64,000 bases of DNA from Methanocatella intestini (GTDB lineage Archaea > Methanobacteriota > Methanobacteria > Methanobacteriales > Methanobacteriaceae): the NCBI RefSeq assembly GCF_002252585.1, contig NZ_NQLD01000002.1; one strand, written 5' to 3'. Below, one piece after another: positions 56,394 through 64,000 of this stretch (position 1 is its first letter; each line of letters opens with the position of its first letter). Made by a program: the position numbers and the translations under genes. Under the pieces are notes generated by a model that saw only the letters and a list, made by a program, of their open reading frames with translations, had not been told where the DNA came from and did no database searches.

Positions 56394-57440
56394 ATGATGT
56401 CACAAAATAATTATGTAAAAAATTTCCTAAAATTTTTCATCTGTATAATAATCGTGTTTTCTTTAATTAATGCAGTAAATGCTAATGAATATAATATAAT
56501 TGAAAATACAACAGTTATTGATGAAAATACACAAATTAATAATAATTTTATAGAAACTAACAATAATTATACTTTAGAAAGCAATACTCAAAGTATTGAT
56601 TCATTAGATGAATATAATATAACTGAAAATGTACATATTAAAACATTAGAAGAACCTTATTTTAAACAGGACATAGATTATATTAATTTTACTATTTTTG
56701 ATGACTTTTTAAAAGGAGATAATATACGATTATCTTCTGCAGATAATGAATGTCACTTTATTTCACAAGACTTTGTTTTAAATCACAAAGGATTGCCATT
56801 TGTTGTAAAATTAGTAGACAACTACGGGAATCCATTAATTAATCAAACAGTTGTTTTTACTATCCATGGAGTAAGCTATAATAAAATAACAGATAATGAT
56901 GGCAATGCTAAAATGAACATTCGTCTAAACAACGGAGTTTACACAATTGGATTTGCTTTCAAAGGTACTTCTAAGTATAAAAGTACAAGTGGAACAAGAA
57001 CTGTTAGTATGATTAGTGGAATGTTGAATCCAAATTTAGATGCAAATGTTGTTAACAAATATTATGGAGATTCAACACCCTTAAAAATATACTTAAAGGA
57101 CAATAATTATCAACCTCTAACTAATAAAGAAATTACAATACGTATTAATGGTGTTACTTATACTAAAACTACTGACAATAATGGTTATGCATCCATGGGA
57201 ATTAGTTTATATGCAGGATCATACTCAGCAATCATACAGTTTCCTGGAGATACTTATTATTATGGTGTAACCTTAAACATTCCAGTAACTATAAATAAAA
57301 GAACAACTTCTTTAGTTGCTAATGATTTAACTAAATATTATAATAGTGATGATAAATTCTTTGTTCGTTTATTATCTGATGGAAATCCATTAACTAACAA
57401 AGTTGTTAAAATGACAATTAATGGGGTGGCATATGATTAA
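56394..57440 (+). CDS. Large adhesin-like protein, N-terminal part (frame broken at 57437)
   Basis: The 348-residue frame begins with a signal peptide (about 1-31, cleavage near V-N-A). An Asn-rich spacer follows, then three Ig-like modules with F-T-I-H-G-V-S-Y-N-K, I-R-I-N-G-V-T-Y-T-K and D-x-N-G-x-A/Y cores. It ends in the middle of a fourth module at ...M-T-I-N-G-V-A-Y-D-stop. Removing one T at about 57437 (GATTAAA to GATAAA) gives D-K-I-T-D-N-K-G-Y and joins it to the next frame as one 1892-residue protein. The break is thus recent or a sequencing error. As it stands, only a secreted fragment would be made. Confidence 0.85.
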   Translation: MMSQNNYVKNFLKFFICIIIVFSLINAVNANEYNIIENTTVIDENTQINNNFIETNNNYTLESNTQSIDSLDEYNITENVHIKTLEEPYFKQDIDYINFTIFDDFLKGDNIRLSSADNECHFISQDFVLNHKGLPFVVKLVDNYGNPLINQTVVFTIHGVSYNKITDNDGNAKMNIRLNNGVYTIGFAFKGTSKYKSTSGTRTVSMISGMLNPNLDANVVNKYYGDSTPLKIYLKDNNYQPLTNKEITIRINGVTYTKTTDNNGYASMGISLYAGSYSAIIQFPGDTYYYGVTLNIPVTINKRTTSLVANDLTKYYNSDDKFFVRLLSDGNPLTNKVVKMTINGVAYD

Positions 57441-60400
57441 AATAACTGATAATAAGGGGTATGTTTACTCAAATGTTAATTTAAATCCCGGAACATATCA
57501 GGCAAATGTAGTGTTTAATGGCGACAATTATTATAGTAGTTCATCTATTTCAAAAACATTGGTTGTAAAAGAGTGGTTAACCACTACTTTAAGTGCAAAT
57601 AACTTAGTTAAATACTATGGTGATGCAGATTCATTTAATGTTAAATTAACAAGTGAAAATAATGTTTTAACAGGTAAAAACATCAATTTTAATGTTAATG
57701 GTGTCAATTATGTGAAAACTACAAATAATGAGGGGTATGCTAAGTTAAATATTAGTTTACTTGCAGGCACATATACAGTTGTAGTTTCATATAATGGGGA
57801 ATTACCATACAAGAGTTCAAGTATCACAAAAACAATAACTATAAATAAAAAGACAACCAGTTTAATTGCTAATGACTTAATTAAATACTCTAGTGAAAAT
57901 GATACTTTTAATGTCCGTTTAGTGTCTGATAATATCGATTTGAAAGATAAAATTGTGAAAATTACAATAAATGGAGTTACATATAATAAAGTAACTAATG
58001 GTGATGGATATATTTTCATGAATATCCGTTTAAATCCAGGTTCTTATTGTGCAGATGTCCTATTTGAAGGAGATGATTGTTATAAAAGTAGTTCTGTTTC
58101 TAAAAATATTTTAATTAAAGATCCTTCAAGTTTTACAAATAATTATCTCCCTATTTTTAATGTAAATAGTGGTTTTTATAATAAATCATGGATGTTAATT
58201 AATATTTCTTGTCTAAATCCAAATGCTACAATTTATTGTAGTTTTAATAATTCTGCAGAATATGTGGGAACTCAAAGTATGTCTTTTAATTTGACTAGTG
58301 GTAATTGGACTATTAAAGCACATACTATGGTTCATGGAGTTAACAGTACGTTCGTTGTGCATAATTATCTTTTAGATGGAAATGCTCCTTTTGTTTATGC
58401 GAATTATGGGTCTGGAATATATGAAAATCCAATTACTGTAAATTTAATCGCTATTGATGACAATGATAAGAATCCAATAATTTATTATACTTTAGATGGC
58501 ACAACACCAACAATAAACAGTATGAGGTATACACATTCTTTTGTAGTTTCCAAAAATACTAAGCTTCGTTTTATGAGTATAGACAAATATAATCATAAAA
58601 GTAGTGTGTTTTGTGTCAATTATTTCTTTGGAGAAACTATAGTTAATATAAATACTGCTAAAACATATGATAAACTTCAAAATGCATTAAATGACCCAGA
58701 TACGCAGGTAGGAGACATAATAGAAATTAGTAAAAATATAAATGAAAAAATAGTTTTAAATAAAACGGTATGTTTACGTTCTTGTGATTTTAAAAATATA
58801 TCTTGGAGGGGTGATGGTTATTGTATTTGGTTCCAAAAAGGCAGTTCTAATTCAATTGTTGATGGTTTTAAATTTTTAACAAATAGTCAAGAATATGGTT
58901 CAATTATAATGCAAGATACTTATAATTGTTTAATTTCCAATAATAAATTTTATGGAGATAATTATGCAGCTATAACTTCTAAAAATAATTGTTCTTTTAA
59001 TAATATTATCAATAATGAGTTCTACGGAAGTGCGATGTCTCAAATTTTTAATAATCAAAATGTAAATAATTATTATATTTTAGATAATTTCATAAGTAAT
59101 GAGAATATTGACGGTTGGAATATTTATTCTTCTAGTATGAATAATTCTATAATTAAAGGAAATATGATTTGTAATGCTAAAATAGGAATTTATATTAGTA
59201 ATGGATTTAATAATTCATTAAGCTATAATAATATAACTAATACTGATGCAGGAGTCTTTATTGGAACTTCAAATTATTATAATATTATCAGTAATATTAT
59301 CCAAGATAATGCCTTTGGTATTTATTTAGAGGATATATCTAATAATTTAAATATCAATTTTAATATTATCTCTCATAATTATGATTTTAATTTTTATAAT
59401 AATATGGAATGTAATAGAATTAATGTAACTTATAATTGGTGGGGTTCTAATAATTTCGATTCAATTTCACAATATTTGCATTGTACTAATAATGTAGATT
59501 ATTCTAATTTCAAACCATTTTTATATTTATATACGAGTATTTCTTCTTATAAATCTCATAATGGTCTAATTACAGGAGCTACGATTTGTGTTGATTTAAC
59601 TATTGTTTGGGATGGTGTTAGTAGTTCTTATTTGGATTATTCATCAAATTTAGGTTGTATTCCTGATGGTTTAATAGCTAAATTTAATGGTGTTGATGTA
59701 GAATTACATAATGGTAAAGCATATTATAATGTAACTTTTAATTCAAGTAGTAGTCGTGATGTTAATATTTGTGTAGATGGTGTTTATTCACAGATTTCTG
59801 TTGAAAAGGAATCTTTTGCACGTATTGTTATTAATAGTTCTGCAGTAGAACATGACACTAATAATTCTTTCCATTATGAATTTAATGTACCTTTAAATGA
59901 TTCTGTTGATTGGATTAGTGTTGTCTGGAAGTATAAAGATGATTTTGAAAGTGAGATAAATTTAATAGTTAATGGTGAAATTACTAAAAAATTCTATGTA
60001 GATAGTAGTTTTTATAATCTGGTGAAACATGAGTATCGAAGTATTGTTTTTGATGCAGTGAAGTTATATAATAAACTTTCAAACGATAATTTATATAAGT
60101 ATATAGGGGAGTATTACGTTTGGATTTCTTTGAAATATAATGTGCATACTTTATCTGCTGTTGAAAGAATATATGATTCTTTAGAAGGTGATGAGTTCAC
60201 AACTGACATGTTAAATGTCATGTTAAAAGAGCATAAAACATCAGTTAGTAATGTTTTATTAAGTTTATTAAAAAATTCTTATGGATTATTTGATAATGAA
60301 ATTAATTTTATTAAATATAATTTCTTTAGATTCCCAGACACAATTTCCTTGGATATAAAGTATTTTGGTGATGAAAGTAGATATTTTAATTTTGATAATG

Positions 60401-62073
60401 GATATAGTAAATTTTATAATTGGGTTGGAGATAATACTCGTAGATATGGTGCTATTACATATCTTGATGGTAGTTATGCTCATGAAGTAGGTAATGATTC
60501 CTTAAAATATTATGATACTTGGAAAACTACTCATTATAAAAATGGTACTATGAACTGGAATTATAAATATGCTTATGGTTATTATACTGAAGCAGGGTAT
60601 GATGGTTTAATGACATTTACTTTTGCAAATACTCGTATAACTGATAATATTTTAAGATATTACTTAAATCAAAAAAATAAAACCTATAAAAATGGTTCTT
60701 TAGTTTATAGTAATGGTTTTATGAAAGCTGCTTATGGTAGTTTCATGGAAGGATTATTGGTTATTTATTGTAATGATTTAGTTGCTGATGCTTCTGCAGC
60801 ACGTTTTAATGTAACTTGGGATCGTACAAGTGCAATGGTTATGAGTGTACAAGATGATATTTCTAGAACTATTTTAAGTGGGGAATGTTCTTTTAATTTT
60901 GGACGAACGGTAACAGGTGATGTAGATAATGTTCGAGCCTTTAATTTTGCATGTTCTGCGAGTTTTTCACCAATAGAACATTACGTAAGTAAAGCATTAT
61001 TCCCTCATAAGGAGGATGATAATTCTGCTACGGTGGGTTTAGGCTATATTTTAGAACATGGTGGTTCATTGGAAATTATTCGTGATGGATTTTATACTTT
61101 AATTCGTGAAAATAATCGTGATGACAGGGTTTTAGTTTATGATTCTCAAACAGGTATACTGCAAGATAGTATTATGGGTAGTTATGGTTCTTACTGTTAT
61201 TCAAATCAACAAGCAGAATGGGCTTGTGATTTAGCTGAAGAAATCTTAGATAATTCTAACACTGTTAAAGAATATTTAGATGGTTCATCTAATGATTTGG
61301 ATGGTTTATCTGAACCTTTAATTAATTTATTGAAATGTAGTTGGTTAATGGAAAAATTTGGTGATTTAATTTTAGGTGAAGCATGGAATTCTTTTATTAA
61401 TGTTGCAACTAAAATTGTTGAAGGAACTCCTCTTGGTTGTCTTGTTGATTTACTAAGTAGTATTGTAGCTACTGCAACCAGTATGACTTTTGAAGATTAT
61501 GTTAAAATGTATGTTTCTGACCCTAAATTCTGGGCAGGTATTGCAGGAGGTATTTTATTTGATGTAGGTGCAATTGTTACAGCTACTGGTATTGGGCTCC
61601 CATTAGGTCTTGGTTTAATGGGTGCAGGTACTTTATTCACTGCTTATAGTTGTGGGTTATTTGATTTTGATAAAAATGGTAAATATGTTGGAGCTACTGA
61701 TGAAAATTTAATTTGTTTTGGTTTTTCTATGCTATTTAATGTTGTAGGTGCTGGTGCTTTAGCTAATACTGTCTTTAAAAGTTTTGGTAAAGGTAGTGCT
61801 AAATTAATTGTAAAAAATAATAATCGGGTAATTACTCGTAATTTTAATGGAGGTTATTATAGAACAGTTTTACACCAATCTATAAAATATGTTCAAACAG
61901 ATAATCCAAAAAAACCTATAAAATCAGTTACAAGATATGTGATAGATGAAAAATTTGGGAAAACCAATCTTGATAAAATTAGGGAGATATCTGAAATTTA
62001 TAAAGATGGTGTTATTGGTGATATAATTTGGAGAGGAACTTGGAATTATTTAGATTCTGAAGGAGTGGTATGA
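57421..62073 (+). CDS. Large adhesin-like protein, main part
   Basis: This is the in-frame continuation of the broken adhesin. It has no signal peptide of its own; the first Met codons are not preceded by a ribosome binding site. Three Ig-like modules run to about 240. A chitobiase C-terminal-like segment follows, with IYYTLDGTTPT. A parallel beta-helix (about 440-690) is rich in NN and SN repeats. The C-terminal core domain is at about 1103-1253 (ADASAARFNVTWDRT, NFGRTVTGD, F-N-F, P-I-E-H-Y-V). It is shared with the 1055-residue adhesin. A G/A/I-rich hydrophobic region (about 1370-1412) and a basic tail ending LDSEGVV follow. Downstream, a 51-codon membrane gene overlaps the stop by ATGA. 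Function of the core and tail is not known. Confidence 0.85.
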   Translation: MGWHMIKITDNKGYVYSNVNLNPGTYQANVVFNGDNYYSSSSISKTLVVKEWLTTTLSANNLVKYYGDADSFNVKLTSENNVLTGKNINFNVNGVNYVKTTNNEGYAKLNISLLAGTYTVVVSYNGELPYKSSSITKTITINKKTTSLIANDLIKYSSENDTFNVRLVSDNIDLKDKIVKITINGVTYNKVTNGDGYIFMNIRLNPGSYCADVLFEGDDCYKSSSVSKNILIKDPSSFTNNYLPIFNVNSGFYNKSWMLINISCLNPNATIYCSFNNSAEYVGTQSMSFNLTSGNWTIKAHTMVHGVNSTFVVHNYLLDGNAPFVYANYGSGIYENPITVNLIAIDDNDKNPIIYYTLDGTTPTINSMRYTHSFVVSKNTKLRFMSIDKYNHKSSVFCVNYFFGETIVNINTAKTYDKLQNALNDPDTQVGDIIEISKNINEKIVLNKTVCLRSCDFKNISWRGDGYCIWFQKGSSNSIVDGFKFLTNSQEYGSIIMQDTYNCLISNNKFYGDNYAAITSKNNCSFNNIINNEFYGSAMSQIFNNQNVNNYYILDNFISNENIDGWNIYSSSMNNSIIKGNMICNAKIGIYISNGFNNSLSYNNITNTDAGVFIGTSNYYNIISNIIQDNAFGIYLEDISNNLNINFNIISHNYDFNFYNNMECNRINVTYNWWGSNNFDSISQYLHCTNNVDYSNFKPFLYLYTSISSYKSHNGLITGATICVDLTIVWDGVSSSYLDYSSNLGCIPDGLIAKFNGVDVELHNGKAYYNVTFNSSSSRDVNICVDGVYSQISVEKESFARIVINSSAVEHDTNNSFHYEFNVPLNDSVDWISVVWKYKDDFESEINLIVNGEITKKFYVDSSFYNLVKHEYRSIVFDAVKLYNKLSNDNLYKYIGEYYVWISLKYNVHTLSAVERIYDSLEGDEFTTDMLNVMLKEHKTSVSNVLLSLLKNSYGLFDNEINFIKYNFFRFPDTISLDIKYFGDESRYFNFDNGYSKFYNWVGDNTRRYGAITYLDGSYAHEVGNDSLKYYDTWKTTHYKNGTMNWNYKYAYGYYTEAGYDGLMTFTFANTRITDNILRYYLNQKNKTYKNGSLVYSNGFMKAAYGSFMEGLLVIYCNDLVADASAARFNVTWDRTSAMVMSVQDDISRTILSGECSFNFGRTVTGDVDNVRAFNFACSASFSPIEHYVSKALFPHKEDDNSATVGLGYILEHGGSLEIIRDGFYTLIRENNRDDRVLVYDSQTGILQDSIMGSYGSYCYSNQQAEWACDLAEEILDNSNTVKEYLDGSSNDLDGLSEPLINLLKCSWLMEKFGDLILGEAWNSFINVATKIVEGTPLGCLVDLLSSIVATATSMTFEDYVKMYVSDPKFWAGIAGGILFDVGAIVTATGIGLPLGLGLMGAGTLFTAYSCGLFDFDKNGKYVGATDENLICFGFSMLFNVVGAGALANTVFKSFGKGSAKLIVKNNNRVITRNFNGGYYRTVLHQSIKYVQTDNPKKPIKSVTRYVIDEKFGKTNLDKIREISEIYKDGVIGDIIWRGTWNYLDSEGVV

Positions 62074-62225
62074 TGAATTTGGAAATCAAATTTGTTATAG
62101 GAATTATTTTATTTATAATATCAGAAGTAGCATATATATATGATATAAAAGATAGTCATTCAAGGAATATTTATTTTCTGATTTCTTTTGTTACAGGTAT
62201 TGGAATATTTATCATATTCACATAA
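62070..62225 (+). CDS. Small two-helix membrane protein coupled to the adhesin
   Basis: This 51-residue protein overlaps the adhesin stop by ATGA (62070-62073) and is therefore probably translated by re-initiation. It has two hydrophobic helices (about 7-23 and 34-50) joined by a charged loop Y-D-I-K-D-S-H-S-R-N. AGGAGTGG (62061-62068) immediately upstream can serve as ribosome binding site. Its size and place match the 72-residue two-helix protein behind the adhesin at 23433, but the sequences are unlike. An immunity or assembly role for the adhesin is inference. Confidence 0.6.
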   Translation: MMNLEIKFVIGIILFIISEVAYIYDIKDSHSRNIYFLISFVTGIGIFIIFT

Positions 62226-62376
62226 TTTTTGAATCAAGGGTCTTTATTGTTTTAAAATTTTGTAATTTTGGTATTAAATAAAATATGAACTAATAAGATG
62301 CATGAATGATGAGATAAAAATATTTTATTTTATTTTATCTCTTTATTTTATTTTTTTTAAATAATGAGGTGTTTTA

Positions 62377-62745
62377 ATGGCAGGTTTATTGATGGCAGTT
62401 ATGTTTCTTGCATTTTTTGTATTTTTAGTGTTAGGATATGTTTATAATGCATTTTTAAGATTTAAGCAAAAAGAAGCAAATGAATTTTTTAGTATAACTA
62501 TTCAGGTTGTTGGTGTAGTTGGATTTATGATTTTTACAATACTTTCGGTAAAAAATGGTTGGATGACTATCATTCATAAGTTTGAATTTAAATTCTTTGC
62601 AATCATGGCATTAATTGGTCTTTTTGAAATGATTTCTGTGTGGTCAGGAATTATTGGATTTGTAAGGGGAATTAATACTACTAAGTTTCATAAGTATTCT
62701 ACAGCAGTGCTTGTTGTACTTGTGTTAATAGTTATAATTTTATAA
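62377..62745 (+). CDS. Four-helix membrane protein
   Basis: The 122-residue protein has hydrophobic segments near 4-25, 44-60, 72-95 and 104-122 and short basic loops (FLRFKQKEAN). A GAGGTG site lies 6 bases before the ATG. It is co-directional with the adhesin and the second copA copy, but separated by non-coding DNA on both sides. I do not recognise the family. Confidence 0.65.
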   Translation: MAGLLMAVMFLAFFVFLVLGYVYNAFLRFKQKEANEFFSITIQVVGVVGFMIFTILSVKNGWMTIIHKFEFKFFAIMALIGLFEMISVWSGIIGFVRGINTTKFHKYSTAVLVVLVLIVIIL

Positions 62746-62813
62746 AAAACTGCATTATAGTATTTTTGCTGGAATTTTAGCAAATTTTTAAACTAATGTT
62801 TTTAACAATTGAA

Positions 62814-62907
62814 TATTTAGGTATGCATAAATTTTTATTAAGGGGAGCACATAATTTATATATGTGTGATTATTACTTTTAACTAAAAATAATTTGGTTG
62901 TGATATA
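62814..62907 (+). promoter_or_regulatory. Promoter of the second copA copy
   Basis: TTTATATA at 62855-62862 and the inverted repeat ATAAA-TT-TTTAT upstream of it match the copA promoter at 42382. A 9-base piece before the ribosome binding site is missing here, and the sequence between the repeat and the TATA box differs by three bases. GGTTGTGAT precedes the ATG in both copies. Confidence 0.55.
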
Positions 62908-64000
62908 ATGGCAAAACTTAAGGAGATGGATTTGCCTATTGAAGGAATGCATTGTGCTTCTTGTGTTTTAAGTTTAAATAAAACTTTTGAAAAAGTTGAA
63001 GGTGTGGAATCAGTTGATGCAGATTTAGCTTCAAATAAATTGCATTTAACTGTTAATCCAAAGAAACTTCCTTTTGAACAAATTGAAACATTAGTTAAAA
63101 ATTTAGGGTTTGAACTTCACACTGATGAAGTTACTCTTAAACTTAATGGAATGCATTGTGCTTCTTGTGTCATGAATGTTGAAAACTTTTTAATACGTTT
63201 AGATGGCATTTGATGTTAAGGCAGATTTAACTTCACAAACAGCACGCATTAACTATGATAAGACTAAAGTAGATATAAATGACATGGAAGAGGTTATTAA
63301 TTCTTTAGGATTTGAAGTACTTGGAATTGATGGGCAACTTGAAGTTAATGAAGATGAGATTTATAAAAATGATTTAAAAGACAAAAGAAATAGGATTGTA
63401 GTTGGTTTTACAGCATCTGCTATATTGATGATTTTAATGTATGTTCATTGGATGCCGTTTGGTTTATCCATGGGTGTTGTATCTTTGATTATAAGTATTG
63501 TTCCATTTCTTTATGTGTCTTTACCTACACTTAAAGCAGGATTTAATGGTATTATTCATAAGAATTTAAATATGGATGTAATGTATTCTATGGGTATAGC
63601 GGTTGCATATGTGTCAAGTATTCTTGGAACATTTAACATTGTTCTTGATCATTCTTTCATGTTTTATGAAACTGCAGTTATGCTTCCGTCATTTTTACTT
63701 GTTGGCAGGTATTTGGAAGCAAGAGCTAAAAAGAAAAACTTCTGATTCAATTCGTGAGCTTATTGGTCTTCAGCCAACAGTAGCTACTTTAATAGAACTT
63801 GATGATGGGGGAAATATTTTATCTCAAAGGGAAGTTAATATAAGTGAAATTCAAATTGATGATATTTTGCTTGTTCGTCCGGGAGATAAAATTCCAGTGG
63901 ATGGTGAAGTTATTGGTGGTCATTCTTATGTTGATGAATCCATGATTAATGGAGAGCCTATCCCTAAAGCTAAACGAGATGGTGAGGAAGTATTTGCAGG
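62908..64000 (+). pseudogene. Second copA copy, frameshifted and cut by the window edge
   Basis: This is a near-identical duplicate of copA (first 100 residues almost unchanged, both GMHCASC motifs present). In the first frame, translation stops after residue 101 because the run CATTTGATG has three T where copA has five. The second frame (63203-63745) then carries the end of the second HMA domain and four membrane helices. It ends at K-K-N-F because of one extra A in AAGAAAAAC near 63737. The third frame continues to the window end as RELIGLQPTVATL and DESMINGEPIPKA. The two length changes are in homopolymers, so the gene may be intact in the organism. If real, it is an inactive copy. Confidence 0.8.

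Overview
The window comes from the chromosome of a low-GC methanogenic archaeon. Gene content points to a gut-type Methanobrevibacter close to M. smithii. Markers are the F430 enzyme CfbD, archaeal RFC small and large subunits, the helicase-nuclease Hef, archaeal LeuRS, TruD, a Get3-type ArsA, a trp operon behind TGTACA boxes like those bound by TrpY in Methanothermobacter, and several large exported adhesin-like proteins built from Ig-like modules. Ribosome binding sites follow the archaeal GGTGAT/GGAGG pattern and fix several starts, including TTG starts for arsA, trmI and an XRE regulator. Species is inferred from gene content and style; no 16S gene is present.

Layout. 0-15.8 kb is mostly housekeeping: an adhesin 3' end, hef, a frameshifted Kef-type antiporter, ogt, the operon hisS-hisI-PIN/KH ATPase-TIM-barrel protein, a CPBP protease, aroE, rfcS-rfcL, htpX with an inserted EF-hand, and trmI. 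15.8-27 kb holds two adhesin-like genes, leuS, nadE and arsA. 26.7-37 kb holds cbiE, two phosphoesterases, a YchF-type GTPase, cfbD, hisH, an AIR-synthase-like gene and a pilin-like gene. 37-39.3 kb is an Rpn/PD-(D/E)XK nuclease gene followed by two free-standing copies of its C-terminal tail, then tRNA-Arg(GCG). 39.3-49.5 kb holds truD, the phosphomevalonate dehydratase small subunit, an amidohydrolase, copA, purB and an XRE-DUF4013-CPBP cassette. 49.5-56 kb is trpEGDC(FB)A. 56-64 kb holds a 5.7-kb adhesin gene, two small membrane genes and a second copA copy.

The two most interesting systems are these. (1) The Rpn-type nuclease gene carries an internal ribosome-binding-site-like sequence and ATG before its tail. 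The same unit, starting at that site, has been copied downstream as a separate gene and expanded with 12-bp repeats. This resembles the intragenic antitoxin arrangement known for E. coli Rpn proteins. (2) Two large adhesins share a C-terminal core domain followed by hydrophobic segments and unrelated tails. Each is followed, in the same transcription direction, by a small two-helix membrane protein; one overlaps by ATGA and the other starts 11 bp after the stop. This layout resembles polymorphic effector/immunity loci and has not been shown for these archaeal adhesins as far as I know.

Sequence quality matters here. At least five single- or two-base length errors or mutations sit in short homopolymers (about 3302, 15877, 57437, 63210, 63737). 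The 22 N bases in the first copA fall mainly at third codon positions, as expected if reads from two diverged copies or strains were merged. Apparent pseudogenes in this window should therefore be treated as provisional.
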